A stretch of DNA of 64,000 bases from Actinacidiphila yanglinensis (GCF_900107965.1 NZ_FNVU01000006.1:484864-548863), one strand, 5' to 3'. Numbered from the stretch's first letter, positions 34,583-46,208 are shown. The notes: generated by a model from the letters alone, not told the origin. Numbers and translations are program-made.

Positions 34583-35667
34583 TCGGCGTGGCACCGGGCG
34601 AGCACCTCCCTGGCGAGTTGGCGATAGGCCGCGGCACCCACGGAGTTGGAGGCGTACGTGGTGATCGGCTCACCGGCGACGGTGGTCTCCGGGAACCGCA
34701 CGGTGCGGCCGATGACGGTGTGGAAGACGTGGTCGTCGAACGCCTCGACCACCCGGGCCAGCACCTCCCGGCTGTGCACGGTGCGCGAGTCGTACATCGT
34801 GGCGAGGATGCCGTCGAGTTCGAGTTCGGGGTTGAGACGCTCGCGGACCTTCTCGATCGTCTCGGTGAGCAGCGCGACGCCGCGCAGCGCGAAGAACTCG
34901 CACTCCAGCGGCACGATCACCGAGTGCGCGGCGGTCAGCGCGTTGACGGTGAGCAGGCCGAGCGAGGGCTGGCAGTCGATGACGATGTAGTCGTAGTCGG
35001 CCATCAGCGGCTTGAGCGCGCGCTGCAGCGCGGACTCGCGGGCGACCTCGCTGACCAGCTGCACCTCGGCGGCGGACAGGTCGATGTTGCTCGGCAACAG
35101 GTCCATGCCGGGGACCGCGGTCTTCAGCAGCACCTCGTCGGCGGCGAGCCCGCGTTCCATCAGCAGGTTGTAGACCGTGATGTCGAGTTCCATCGGGTTG
35201 ACCCCGAGGCCGACCGACAGGGCGCCCTGCGGGTCGAAGTCGACGAGCAGCACGCGGCGGCCGTACTCGGCGAGCGCGGCACCCAGGTTGATGGTCGAGG
35301 TGGTCTTGCCGACCCCGCCCTTCTGGTTGCACATCGCGACGATCTTCGCCGGGCCGTGGTCGGTCAGCGGGTTCGGGATCGGGAAGTACGGCAGCGGGCG
35401 GCCGGTGGGGCCGACCCGCTCGCGGCGCTGTCGGGCGGCGTCGGGCGCGAGCGTCGCGGCGTACTCCGGGTCCGGCTCGTATTCGGCGTCGGGGTCGTAG
35501 AACTGACCGTCTTGCAGATCGTGATCGTCGTAAGGAGCCATGGTGTAACCGGGCACTGTCTCCGTGGTCGTCGTCTCGGGCCGGCGGGACTCGAAGGTAC
35601 GGACCGCTGCGGAACCGACGGTCGTTCCTGGTTGACCACCCCCGGGAGCAAATGTCGACTCATTCAC
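34579..35667 (-). CDS. parA: ParA/Soj-family partition ATPase
   Basis: A 362-residue deviant-Walker ATPase. A disordered 110-residue N-terminus is followed by the ATPase core: KIVAMCNQKGGVGKTTSTINLG (Walker A with the signature Lys, KGGVGKT), LLVDFDPQGALSVGLG (A') and YIVIDCQPSLGLLTVNAL (Walker B). GTG 35667 is preceded by a strong AAGGAGGT site 11 nt away. It is not beside parB or parS and no site resembling GTTTCACGTGAAAC is seen nearby, so it is an orphan ParA rather than the main chromosomal one. It heads a string with an RHH-like gene, scpA and scpB. Confidence 0.92.
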   Translation of the reverse strand: MNESTFAPGGGQPGTTVGSAAVRTFESRRPETTTTETVPGYTMAPYDDHDLQDGQFYDPDAEYEPDPEYAATLAPDAARQRRERVGPTGRPLPYFPIPNPLTDHGPAKIVAMCNQKGGVGKTTSTINLGAALAEYGRRVLLVDFDPQGALSVGLGVNPMELDITVYNLLMERGLAADEVLLKTAVPGMDLLPSNIDLSAAEVQLVSEVARESALQRALKPLMADYDYIVIDCQPSLGLLTVNALTAAHSVIVPLECEFFALRGVALLTETIEKVRERLNPELELDGILATMYDSRTVHSREVLARVVEAFDDHVFHTVIGRTVRFPETTVAGEPITTYASNSVGAAAYRQLAREVLARCHAE

Positions 35668-35838
35668 AAGTCGTCTTACCTCCTTGGTGACCAGGAAACT
35701 TCTCAATAGGTCAGCGTGACTACAGCCGACGTTTCGCGACTCTATGGCGTGTCGGTGGTCCGCAGCAACACAATCCGCCGGAGACGGCACGATGTGTCGG
35801 GAAGCGAACACCCGGCTGTCAAGGGCGTAACCACGCGA
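35668..35838 (-). promoter_or_regulatory. parA upstream region with candidate promoters
   Basis: On the minus strand TTGCTG (35768-35763) and TAGAGT (35744-35739) lie 18 bp apart, a plausible sigma-HrdB-type promoter. A TTGACA at 35822-35817 lacks a clear -10 box at normal spacing. Confidence 0.35.
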
Positions 35839-35871
35839 ACGGCGGGGTCTCGAAGGACAAGACCCCGCCGT
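35839..35871. terminator. Hairpin terminator between ald and parA
   Basis: Perfect 12-bp inverted repeat, ACGGCGGGGTCT at 35839-35850 and its complement at 35860-35871, with a 9-nt loop. It lies 57 bp downstream of the ald stop and insulates parA. Confidence 0.8.
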
Positions 35872-35927
35872 GCAGGCGTAGTTGGCACAAGGTGCCGATG
35901 CGTGACGTTTTCTCCCGGCGCCGGGGC

Positions 35928-37052
35928 TCAGCCCAGCAGGGTGTGCAGGTCAGCGGTGTCCAGGCCGTGGGCCTCGCCGACCGGGCCGTAAACGACCTGC
36001 CCCTCATGGGTGTTGAGGCCGAGGGCGAGCGCTGCGTCGCGACGCAGCGCCTCGCGCCAGCCGCGGTTGGCCAGTTCGACGATGTAGGGCAGCGTCACAT
36101 TGGTGAGCGCGTAGGTCGACGTGTTGGGCACCGCGCCGGGCATGTTGGCCACGCAGTAGAAGACCGAGTCGTGCACGGTGAAGGTCGGTTCGGCGTGCGT
36201 CGTGGGGCGCGAGTCCTCGAAGCAGCCGCCCTGGTCGATCGCGATGTCGACAAGTACCGAACCCGGCTTCATCCGGGAGACCAGCTCGTTGGTGACCAGC
36301 TTGGGGGCCTTGGCGCCGGGCACCAGCACCGCGCCGACGACGAGGTCGGCGTCGAGGACGGCCTGCTCCAGCGCAAGGGCGTTGGAGGTGATGGTCTGCA
36401 CGCGGTTGCCGAACACCTTGTCGGCCTCGCGCAGTTTGTCGACGTCCTTGTCGAGCAGCGTGACGTGGAAGCCGAGACCGAGCGCGATGGTGGTGGCGTG
36501 CCAGCCGGAGACACCCGCGCCGATCACCACCGCACGGCCGGACTTCACCCCGGGCACCCCGCCGGGCAGCACTCCGCGGCCGCCGGCCGAGCGCATCAGG
36601 TGGTACGCGCCGACCTGGGGGGCCAGCCGCCCGGCGACCTCCGACATCGGGGCGAGCAGCGGCAGCCGGCGTCCGGGGGTCTCCACCGTCTCGTAGGCGA
36701 TCGCGGTGGTGCCGGACTCCAGCAGGGCGTCCGTGCAGGCGCGGGAGGCGGCCAGGTGCAGGTAGGTGAAGAGGATCTGGTCCTTGCGCAGCCGGTGGTA
36801 CTCCTCGGCGACCGGCTCCTTGACCTTCAGCAGCAGGTCGGCGGCGCCCCACACCTCGTCGGCGGTGCCGAGGACCGCCGCACCCGCGGTGGCGTACTCC
36901 TCGTCGGGGATGGACGAGCCGGCTCCCGCGCCCTGCTCGACGACGACCTGGTGGCCGTGCCGGACGAGTTCGTGCACACCGGCGGGGGTGATGGCCACGC
37001 GGAACTCGTTGTTCTTGACCTCGCGGGGGATGCCCACCTTCACGTCGATCAC
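35928..37052 (-). CDS. ald: L-alanine dehydrogenase
   Basis: NAD-linked oxidative deamination of L-alanine to pyruvate and ammonium. 374 residues, the usual length, from GTG 37052 with AAGGAC upstream; GTG 37043 is an alternative. Substrate-site residues appear in EFRVAITPAGV (Arg15 type), LLLKVKEP (Lys75 type) and FTYLHLAAS (His96 type). The NAD site is AVVIGAGVSGWHATTIALGLG, and IDQGGCFEDSRPTTH carries the catalytic Asp. Monocistronic, bounded by a terminator and by its own promoter. Confidence 0.96.
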   Translation of the reverse strand: MIDVKVGIPREVKNNEFRVAITPAGVHELVRHGHQVVVEQGAGAGSSIPDEEYATAGAAVLGTADEVWGAADLLLKVKEPVAEEYHRLRKDQILFTYLHLAASRACTDALLESGTTAIAYETVETPGRRLPLLAPMSEVAGRLAPQVGAYHLMRSAGGRGVLPGGVPGVKSGRAVVIGAGVSGWHATTIALGLGFHVTLLDKDVDKLREADKVFGNRVQTITSNALALEQAVLDADLVVGAVLVPGAKAPKLVTNELVSRMKPGSVLVDIAIDQGGCFEDSRPTTHAEPTFTVHDSVFYCVANMPGAVPNTSTYALTNVTLPYIVELANRGWREALRRDAALALGLNTHEGQVVYGPVGEAHGLDTADLHTLLG

Positions 37053-37409
37053 GGTCCTTGCACTCAGGAGGGGAGGGGAGGGTGCGTCCATATATCCGTC
37101 TGTCCGGACATGAGGCAGCATCGCGCGACACACCGGATCTGACCGGCTTGTGTGCGGCTGGGCTCAGTCTAGTGAAGGAGTAGCCGCTGTCCAGCCTTAC
37201 AAAGTGGTGGGTTTCCCGGAGAGCATTGGCAGTTTCGTAGGTTGAAGGCGCCGGGGAGCGAGAAGTGCCGGTCACCGGGCCCGGACGAGCCGGGACCCGC
37301 CGGGCCAGGAGGAGGCGGGGGCGGCACACCGGCGCGGAAGCGGCAGAGGCGGACGGGGTGGACCGCCGGACCGGGCCGGGATTGACCCGTGTTCGGGGGC
37401 CGGGCCGGC
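37053..37409. other. ald upstream region, 357 bp
   Basis: Between ald (minus, start 37052) and the end of the STAND/TPR gene (minus). It carries the likely ald promoter and less G+C-rich sequence. No gene or hairpin terminator is evident. Confidence 0.45.
37166..37193 (-). promoter_or_regulatory. Candidate ald promoter
   Basis: On the minus strand TGGACA (37193-37188) and TAGACT (37171-37166) are separated by 16 bp, about 114 bp before the GTG start. Confidence 0.45.
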
Positions 37410-40052
37410 TCAGAACGCCGGCGACTCACCCGCCTGCAGCAGGCGGCCGGCGGCGGCGCGTTGGAGATCGGCGCCCCCGCTGTCGCCGAGCCGCTGGAGT
37501 GCCTCGGCCAACCGCATCAGCACGGCGGCTTCGAGGCGGCGCTCGCCGGCCTGGCGGGCGTAGTAGAGCGCGTCCCGGCAGGTGCGCATCGCGTCCTCGG
37601 GCAGCCCGGCGTACTCCTGCACCCGGGCCGCCTCGGCCAGCGCCCGGGCCTGCGAGGACAGGTCGCCGAGCCTGCGGTGCACCCCGGCCGCGGCACGCCA
37701 TTCCCGCAGCGCGGGGCCGTGGCTGCCGAGGTAGGTCAGGACGGCGCCGATCCGGGCGTGCAGCCGTGCCTGGTCGACGAGTTCACCGCGGCCCTGGCGC
37801 AGCGCGAGCGCGCGGCCGAACCAGTCGCAGGCCCGCGACAGGTCCCGCTGTTCCAGGTAGCAGGCACCGATGGCCTCCAGCACGCGACCCTCGGCACCGG
37901 TGTCGTCGGCGGCGCGCGCGGCTTCGAGCGCCTTGCGGTACGCCGTGACGGCGCGGTCGGTACGGCCCGCCTCGACGTCCAGGTCCGCGAGGTTGATCAG
38001 CGCGGCGGCCTTCTCGTGGGGCAGGTGGCGGCGTTCGGCGACGGTGAGGGCGAGGGTGTGCAACTCGTACCGGTCGGCGCCGGCCGGGAGCCGGCGGGGG
38101 CGGCCGGCGGCCGGGGGCGCGGGCTGGGCGAGCACGGCGCGGACGAGGGCGGTGATCAGCCGGCGGGCGAGGGTGTCGAGCTCGCCGTCGGCCACGGCGG
38201 CGCGGGCGGCGGCCATCAGCGCGGGGCGGCGGGTGCGCAGCCACTCGGCCGCGGCGGCGGGCGAGGCGAAGCGTACGGTGCCGGGCAGCGCGTCCGCGCC
38301 GGCCTCGCGGGCCAGCGTGACCCGGCACGATTCCAGCAGCCGGACCGTCCGCTCCAGCATCCGGGCCCGGGCCAGGGTGATGTCCTGCGGGCGGTCGGTG
38401 GCGGCCAGCAGCGCGCGCAGCAGCGGTTCGAGGCACCCCGGCACCCGGTACAACCCGTCAGCAGGGCCGCGGAGCAGCAGCGCGGAGTCGGCGAGGTCGG
38501 AGAGCGCGCGCTCGGCGACGTCGACCGCGCAGCCGGCCAGCGCGGAGGCGACGTGGGCGTCGACGCTGCCGGCGGGAGCGAGTACGAGGCTGCGCAGGAG
38601 TCGGGCGACCGCGGGAGGAAGGGTGCCGTAGGCCGCCCGGAAGGCGCGGAGGAGTTCGCCCGGCGCGGCGGGCCGGCGCGCGGGCGGCGGCTGCTCGGCG
38701 GCGGGAGCGTCGGCGGCGACGCCCTTCGCGTCGGCCGGGCCGGCTGCCGACGCGGGGGGTGCCGCGGGCGCGGGCGGGGCCGGGGTGAGCGGCGAGTCGG
38801 GGGTGGCGTGCAGGTGCACGGCCGCCTCGGACAGGGGCATACGCGGCTGGGCGGCGAGCCAGGCCGCGGCCAGCCGCACGGCGGTGGGGTGGCCGGAGAG
38901 TTCCTGCACCAGCGTCTCGGCGGCGCGCGGGTCGTTGGTCACCCGGGTCCCGCCGATGGTGCGGGCGAGCAGTGCGAGGGCCGCGGGGGTGTCCAGGCCG
39001 CCGAGGGTGCACGGCCGGACGTCGGGGACGCCGGACAGCGGGCCGTCGGCGGTGGCGACCACGAGGCTGCCGGGCGACTCGGGCAGCAGCCCGGCGAGCT
39101 GGTCGGCGTGCGGCACGTCGTCGAGGACGAGCAGCAGGCGGCGCCCGGCGGTCGCCTCGCGCAGGGCGGCGACCGGATCGACGGCCGGGTCCGGGCCGGG
39201 CGCGTCCTCCGCCCCGCCGGGAAGGGCCTGCCCGGGAACGGCCCCGCCAGGAGCGACATGACCAGGAGCGACGTGACCGGAAACGGACTGTCCCGGAACC
39301 GCGCGGCGGCCGGCGGCGAGCACCCGCAGCAGCGCGCGGGCGGTGTCCGCGGGGGCGACCGGATCGCCGTCGGTGCCGGTGAGCCGCAGGAAGAACTGCC
39401 CGTCGGGGTACGCCGGCGCCACCTCGCGGGCCAGGGTGATCGCCAGTTCGGTCCGCCCGGCGCCGGGACGGCCGACGACCAGCAGCACCCGGCCGCGGTC
39501 CGGCTGCTTGCCGCCCACCACGGCGAGCCCGGGCCGGCCGATCTCGGCGCGCAGCTGGGCCAGTTCGCGTTCCCGCCCGACGAAGTAGGGGGCCGGCCCG
39601 GGCAGTTCACGCGCGACGACGGTGCCGACCGGCTCGGCGTCGGCGGGGACAGGGGCCGGGGCAGGTGGCGGGACCACAGGGTCGGCCGGCGGGACGGGCG
39701 GGCGCGGGGGGAGCGTCGGGCGCGGCGGCACCGGCGGACCCGCGGCGGGCTGGGGCACCACACCCGGCCGGACCTCAGCCGTGGACGGGGCTGCCTCCGC
39801 GGACGGAGAAACCACCGGCTCCGCGACCGGACCTGCCTCCGCGGAAGGAGAAACCGCTGCCTCCGCGACCGCACCCGCCTCCGTGGGCGGAGAAAGCACT
39901 GCCTCCGCGACCGGACCCACCCCCGCCGACGAGGAGGCCGCCGGCTCCGCGATCGGTCCCGGCTCCCCCGCGGGGCGCCCGGGCGCAGGCTCTCCGTTCT
40001 CGTCGGCGCTCCCCGCAGGAGTCCGCCGCGGGTCGAGGGCCTGGTCCGGCAC
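37410..40052 (-). CDS. STAND-type NTPase with TPR repeats (AfsR-like, lacking a SARP domain)
   Basis: A large signalling-type ATPase of 880 residues. Residues 1-145 are an acidic/Pro-rich disordered region with repeats such as SPSAEAGPVAEP. The NTPase spans about 155-420: YFVGRERELAQL, a P-loop VGRPGAGRTELAITLA and Walker B RRLLLVLDDV. A helical region follows, and TPR-like repeats fill about 665-870 (AAALINLADLDVEAGRTDRAVTAYRKALEAA and similar). AfsR has a DNA-binding SARP domain in front of such modules; it is missing here. Start GTG 40052 lies 7 nt after GGGAG. The trigger and output are unknown. Confidence 0.85.
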   Translation of the reverse strand: MPDQALDPRRTPAGSADENGEPAPGRPAGEPGPIAEPAASSSAGVGPVAEAVLSPPTEAGAVAEAAVSPSAEAGPVAEPVVSPSAEAAPSTAEVRPGVVPQPAAGPPVPPRPTLPPRPPVPPADPVVPPPAPAPVPADAEPVGTVVARELPGPAPYFVGRERELAQLRAEIGRPGLAVVGGKQPDRGRVLLVVGRPGAGRTELAITLAREVAPAYPDGQFFLRLTGTDGDPVAPADTARALLRVLAAGRRAVPGQSVSGHVAPGHVAPGGAVPGQALPGGAEDAPGPDPAVDPVAALREATAGRRLLLVLDDVPHADQLAGLLPESPGSLVVATADGPLSGVPDVRPCTLGGLDTPAALALLARTIGGTRVTNDPRAAETLVQELSGHPTAVRLAAAWLAAQPRMPLSEAAVHLHATPDSPLTPAPPAPAAPPASAAGPADAKGVAADAPAAEQPPPARRPAAPGELLRAFRAAYGTLPPAVARLLRSLVLAPAGSVDAHVASALAGCAVDVAERALSDLADSALLLRGPADGLYRVPGCLEPLLRALLAATDRPQDITLARARMLERTVRLLESCRVTLAREAGADALPGTVRFASPAAAAEWLRTRRPALMAAARAAVADGELDTLARRLITALVRAVLAQPAPPAAGRPRRLPAGADRYELHTLALTVAERRHLPHEKAAALINLADLDVEAGRTDRAVTAYRKALEAARAADDTGAEGRVLEAIGACYLEQRDLSRACDWFGRALALRQGRGELVDQARLHARIGAVLTYLGSHGPALREWRAAAGVHRRLGDLSSQARALAEAARVQEYAGLPEDAMRTCRDALYYARQAGERRLEAAVLMRLAEALQRLGDSGGADLQRAAAGRLLQAGESPAF

Positions 40053-40200
40053 GAGCACGCTCCCGGAGGTGAGGTGATGCCCCGGGAAGGGGGCGCGTCG
40101 AGCCTAGTTCACGCCGGGCGCCACGCCCCTGGGTCCGTGGCCGACGGAGGGCCGAATGATCACCCTTTCGGATCACCCGCCGGGGCACCCTTGCCTGGGG

Positions 40201-40824
40201 CTACGTCGTGAAGGGCCGCGCCGGCCAGGGCGAATCCGCCGGGCGCAAGGCGTCGAGCCCGCCGGTGCCGAGCGCGGCACTGAGCGCGAGCACGCCGACC
40301 ACCAGGCAGCTGTTGTGCAGCTCGCCGGCCAGCACGCCCTGCACCAGCTCGGCCAGCGGCACCCGCGCGTACTCCAGGTCCGCCTCCTCCTCGCTGACGG
40401 CGAAGCGCTCTCCCTCGGCCTCGGAGACGCCACGGGCCAGGAAGATCCGCACCGCCTCGTCGGAGCCGCCGGGGCTGGTGTACATGTCGGCGAGCACCCG
40501 CCAGTCGTCGGCCTTGACGTGCGCCTCTTCGTACAGCTCGCGCTGCGCGGCGTTCAGCGGGTTCTCGCCGGGGATGTCGAGCAGGCCGGCCGGGATCTCC
40601 CACAGCTTGTGCCGGACCGGGTGCCGGTACTGCTTGAGCACCAGCACCCGGTCGTCGTCGTCGAGCGCGAGGACGGCCACGGAACCGGGGTGCACCTGGT
40701 AGTCACGGCCGGCGGTGGAACCGTCGGGCATCACCACCTGGTCGGTGCGCACACCGGTCTTGTTGCCGGTGAACGGCGTGGAGGTGGCGGTGACCCGCCA
40801 CTCCTGCGGGGTGTCCTGGAGCAT
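40201..40824 (-). CDS. Nudix hydrolase, ADP-ribose pyrophosphatase-like
   Basis: A 207-residue Nudix enzyme. VLVLKQYRHPVRHKLWEIPAG leads into the Nudix box (GLLDIPGE ... AAQRELYEEAH), with the REx2EE metal site complete and one extra residue before PGE, as in ADP-ribose pyrophosphatases of this group. It likely hydrolyses ADP-ribose to AMP and ribose 5-phosphate. ATG 40824. It lies 64 bp after pyrG on the same strand and may be co-transcribed, as in other streptomycetes. Confidence 0.92.
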   Translation of the reverse strand: MLQDTPQEWRVTATSTPFTGNKTGVRTDQVVMPDGSTAGRDYQVHPGSVAVLALDDDDRVLVLKQYRHPVRHKLWEIPAGLLDIPGENPLNAAQRELYEEAHVKADDWRVLADMYTSPGGSDEAVRIFLARGVSEAEGERFAVSEEEADLEYARVPLAELVQGVLAGELHNSCLVVGVLALSAALGTGGLDALRPADSPWPARPFTT

Positions 40825-40888
40825 GCGTGGGCCTTCCGGGAGGTCGGATGTCAGGGTGCCGTCAGGGTCCGCGGACCCCGGCTCGGTC

Positions 40889-43100
<2,212 letters not shown>

Positions 43101-44912
43101 GTGGCAGGGCGTATCGAGGACTACGCACTCATCGGCGACATGCAGACCGCTGCACTGGTCTGCAGGGACGGCACTGTCGACTGGCTGTGCCTGCCGCGGT
43201 TCGACTCGCCGGCGGTCTTCGCCGGCCTGCTCGGCACCGATCAGCACGGCTTCTGGCGGATCGGCCCGGCCGTCGCCGAGGGCGTGAGGACGCCGGACGC
43301 GACACGCCGCCACTACCGCGGCGAATCCCTGGTCCTGGAGTCGGAGTGGGACACCCGCACCGGCACGGTCCGGGTGATCGACTTCATGCCGCCGCGCGAC
43401 GGCGCGCCGCAGGTGATCCGGATAGTGGAGGGCGTGAGCGGCCGGGTGGCGATGCGCTCCTCCCTGCGGATGCGCTTCTCCTACGGCCAGGTGGTCCCGT
43501 GGGTCCAGCAGGTCGGGGACCGTACGGTCGCGGTGGCCGGTCCCGACTCGGTGTGGCTGGACACCGATGTCGAAACGTACGGTGAGGAGCTGACGACGTA
43601 CAGCGACTTCACCGTCTCCCCCGGCGACCGGGTGTGCTTCACGATCAGCTGGGAGCCCTCGCACAAGCCGCAGCCGCCGTTGCCCGACCCGCAGGGCTCG
43701 CTCGACGCGACCGAGGACTTCTGGCGGGAGTGGGTCGAACAGTGCACGTACAGCGGCCCCTACCGGGAAGCCGTGATCCGCTCGCTGATCACCCTCAAGG
43801 CCCTGACCTACGGGCCGACCGGCGGGATCGTCGCCGCGCCCACCACCTCCCTGCCGGAGGACATCGGCGGGGTGCGCAACTGGGACTACCGCTTCACCTG
43901 GCTGCGCGACGCGGCGATCACCCTCTCCTCGCTGCTGCGCACCGGCTACCGCGACGAGGCCCGCGCCTGGCGCGAGTGGCTGCTGCGCGCGGTGGCCGGC
44001 GATCCGGAGAACCTCCAGATCATGTACGGCATCGCCGGCGAGCGTGAGCTGGGCGAGAACACGCTGCACTGGCTGCCGGGGTACGAGGGCTCGTCGCCGG
44101 TACGGATCGGCAACCAGGCCGCGCACCAGCTCCAGCTCGACGTGTACGGCGAGGTCACCGAGGCGCTGCACCTGGGCCACATGACCGGCCTCACCCGCAA
44201 CGACTACGCGAGCGTGCTCCAGCTCAAGCTGATCGCCTACCTGGAGAAGCACTGGATGGAGCCCGACGAGGGCATCTGGGAGGTGCGTGGCCCGCGCCGC
44301 CACTTCGTGCACTCCAAGGTGATGGCCTGGGTGGCCGTCGACCGCACCGTCAAGCTCATCGAGTCCGGCGAGATCGACGGGCCGCTGGAGAGCCTGAAGG
44401 ACCTGCGGGACGAGATCCACTACGACGTCTGCGAGAAGGGCTACGACCGGGAGCGCAACACCTTCACCCAGTCCTACGGCTCGCGCGAGCTGGACGCCTC
44501 CCTGCTGCTCATCCCGCAGATGGGCTTCCTTCCCCCGGACGACAAGCGGGTGATCGGGACCATCGAGGCGATCCAGCGGGAGCTGTCCACCGAGGACGGG
44601 TTCGTGCTGCGCTATCCGACCTCGCGCAGCGACGGCAGCGGCGACCAGAACCTCGACGGGCTGCCCGGTGACGAAGGGGCCTTCCTGGCCTGCTCGTTCT
44701 GGCTTGCGGATGATCTTGCGATGATCGGGCGGGTGCAGGAGGCCCGCCGCCTCTTCGAGAAGTTGCTCGCGCTCCGCAACGATCTGGGGCTGCTCGCCGA
44801 GGAGTGGGATCCGCGCCGCCAGCGCCAAGTGGGCAACTTCCCCCAGGCGTTCAGCCATGTCCCCCTGATCGACACCGCCCTCCGCCTCACCGCCTGCGGC
44901 GCCTTCCAGTAA
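43101..44912 (+). CDS. Glycoside hydrolase family 15 protein (glucoamylase/trehalase-like)
   Basis: A 603-residue cytoplasmic GH15 enzyme. An N-terminal beta domain (IEDYALIGDMQTAALVCRDGTVDWLCLPRFDSPAVFAGLLG, given here only for its DYALIGD and DWLCLPR keys) precedes the (alpha/alpha)6 barrel. RNWDYRFTWLRDAAI is the substrate-site signature, and the C-terminal LLAEEWDP holds the catalytic base. In actinobacteria such proteins act as trehalases or alpha-glucosidases; specificity cannot be decided. GTG 43101 has a GGAG site 6 nt upstream. No other sugar gene is adjacent. Confidence 0.9.
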   Translation: MAGRIEDYALIGDMQTAALVCRDGTVDWLCLPRFDSPAVFAGLLGTDQHGFWRIGPAVAEGVRTPDATRRHYRGESLVLESEWDTRTGTVRVIDFMPPRDGAPQVIRIVEGVSGRVAMRSSLRMRFSYGQVVPWVQQVGDRTVAVAGPDSVWLDTDVETYGEELTTYSDFTVSPGDRVCFTISWEPSHKPQPPLPDPQGSLDATEDFWREWVEQCTYSGPYREAVIRSLITLKALTYGPTGGIVAAPTTSLPEDIGGVRNWDYRFTWLRDAAITLSSLLRTGYRDEARAWREWLLRAVAGDPENLQIMYGIAGERELGENTLHWLPGYEGSSPVRIGNQAAHQLQLDVYGEVTEALHLGHMTGLTRNDYASVLQLKLIAYLEKHWMEPDEGIWEVRGPRRHFVHSKVMAWVAVDRTVKLIESGEIDGPLESLKDLRDEIHYDVCEKGYDRERNTFTQSYGSRELDASLLLIPQMGFLPPDDKRVIGTIEAIQRELSTEDGFVLRYPTSRSDGSGDQNLDGLPGDEGAFLACSFWLADDLAMIGRVQEARRLFEKLLALRNDLGLLAEEWDPRRQRQVGNFPQAFSHVPLIDTALRLTACGAFQ

Positions 44913-45086
44913 TCAACCAGGGTGCCTCTGACCCTCCGGGGTACCCCCGCCTGCGAGTTGCGGGACCTTGCGGTCCGGCTGTGGTGTGGGGGTGCCCCCA
45001 GGCGGAGCTCTGGGGGGAGAACTGCGCGGCAGGCCACCCACTCACGGGTGGTCCCTCAACCGGCGGACAAGGGGCACCCCGGAAGG
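44913..45086. other. Convergent intergenic region with short inverted repeats
   Basis: Between the GH15 stop and the glycosyltransferase stop. GGACC-TTGC-GGTCC at 44963-44976 and a G5/C5 stretch near 44990 could form weak terminators. Confidence 0.35.
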
Positions 45087-46208
45087 TCAGATCAACTCGT
45101 CGTAGACGCTGAGGACCTGCGCCACCGTGTCGTCCTCGGTGGGCCAAGTGGCGGCCTGCGCCCGCCCGGCGACGGCGAGAGCAACACGCCGCTCGGGCTC
45201 CGCCAGCAACTCGGTGACCGCGCGCGCGAACACGTACGGGTCGCCGTAGGGCACGAGCAGCGCGGCCTCGCCGACGAGTTCGGGGGTGCCGCCGACCGCG
45301 GTGGCGACCAGCGGCACCCCGGCGTGCAGCGCCTCCTGCGCGATCAGGGCGCGGCCCTCCCAGAGGCTGGGCAGCACCACGAGGTCAGCGGCGGACAGCA
45401 GTTCGGGCACGTCGTCACGCCGCCCGAGCAGCACCGCGGGCAACTTCTCCAGGTCGATGCGGTGTTCGAGGGCCGCCCGCTCCTCGCCCTCACCCGCGAT
45501 CACGAGCAGCGGCCGCAGTTCGGAGTCGGCCCAGTGCGCGGACGCCGACAGCAGCAGGTCGTACCCCTTGGACGCTTCCAGCCGGCCGACGGCCAGCAGC
45601 AGCGGGCGGTCCTCGGCGCCCAACTCGGCCCGCACCTGCCGCTTCCGCAACTCCCCGTCCGCAGGGGGCCGCGGGGGCCGGGGCAGCGGACGCGGTACGG
45701 CGGCCGGCGCCAGCCGCACGTCGCGCGCACCGTGGCCGCGCGCCCGGTCGACCAGGTCGGAGGAGACGCCGAGCACCACGGTGGCCGCGCGCACCGCACG
45801 GCGCTCCAGCCAGCGCGCCATCAGCCCGGCCCGGCCGTCGGCGGGCGGCTCGGCGCCGTGCCAGGACACCACCAGCGGGACGCGGCGGCCACCGAGCGCG
45901 AGGGCGGCGAGCAGCGCCGCCCGCAGGCCGTGCGCGTGGACCACGCCCGCGCCGGCGCAGAGCGACCGCAGCGCGGCGACCGCGGGCGCGTCGGAGGCGG
46001 CGGACCGGCCGAGCTCGACGGGGGCGAACCGGGCGCCGGCCGCGGCGAATCCGTAGTCGGCACCGACGGACGCCGGGCCGCACACGGTGACGTCCACGCC
46101 TCGCGCGACCAGTCCCGACGCCAGCGAGCAGACATGCGCACCCGCCGCCGTGCTCAGCACGTGCACGGCGTGGAGCTGCCCCTGGGCGGGGCGCGGGGTG
46201 CTGCTCAC
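45087..46208 (-). CDS. GT4-family glycosyltransferase
   Basis: A 373-residue GT-B glycosyltransferase. The N-terminal acceptor domain has HVLSTAAGAHVCSLASGLVARG and VVHAHGLRAALLA; the C-terminal nucleotide-sugar domain has LLAVGRLEASKGYDLLL and the signature EGRALIAQEALHAGVPLVATAVGG, with the EX7E pair. Start GTG 46208 follows AGGAG by 10 nt. It lies 155 bp after a PNPT-family membrane protein on the same strand, so the two may build a lipid-linked glycan; donor and acceptor are unknown. The frame continues upstream through the intergenic gap without coding. Confidence 0.88.
   Translation of the reverse strand: MSSTPRPAQGQLHAVHVLSTAAGAHVCSLASGLVARGVDVTVCGPASVGADYGFAAAGARFAPVELGRSAASDAPAVAALRSLCAGAGVVHAHGLRAALLAALALGGRRVPLVVSWHGAEPPADGRAGLMARWLERRAVRAATVVLGVSSDLVDRARGHGARDVRLAPAAVPRPLPRPPRPPADGELRKRQVRAELGAEDRPLLLAVGRLEASKGYDLLLSASAHWADSELRPLLVIAGEGEERAALEHRIDLEKLPAVLLGRRDDVPELLSAADLVVLPSLWEGRALIAQEALHAGVPLVATAVGGTPELVGEAALLVPYGDPYVFARAVTELLAEPERRVALAVAGRAQAATWPTEDDTVAQVLSVYDELI

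Noticed and set aside
35668..35838. Possible parS centromere beside the orphan parA
   Set aside because: No sequence close to GTTTCACGTGAAAC was found here or in the flanking genes by eye.
37265..37948. Plus-strand frame covering the region between ald and the STAND gene
   Set aside because: Arg/Gly-rich shadow, mostly antisense to the TPR repeats; no ribosome site.
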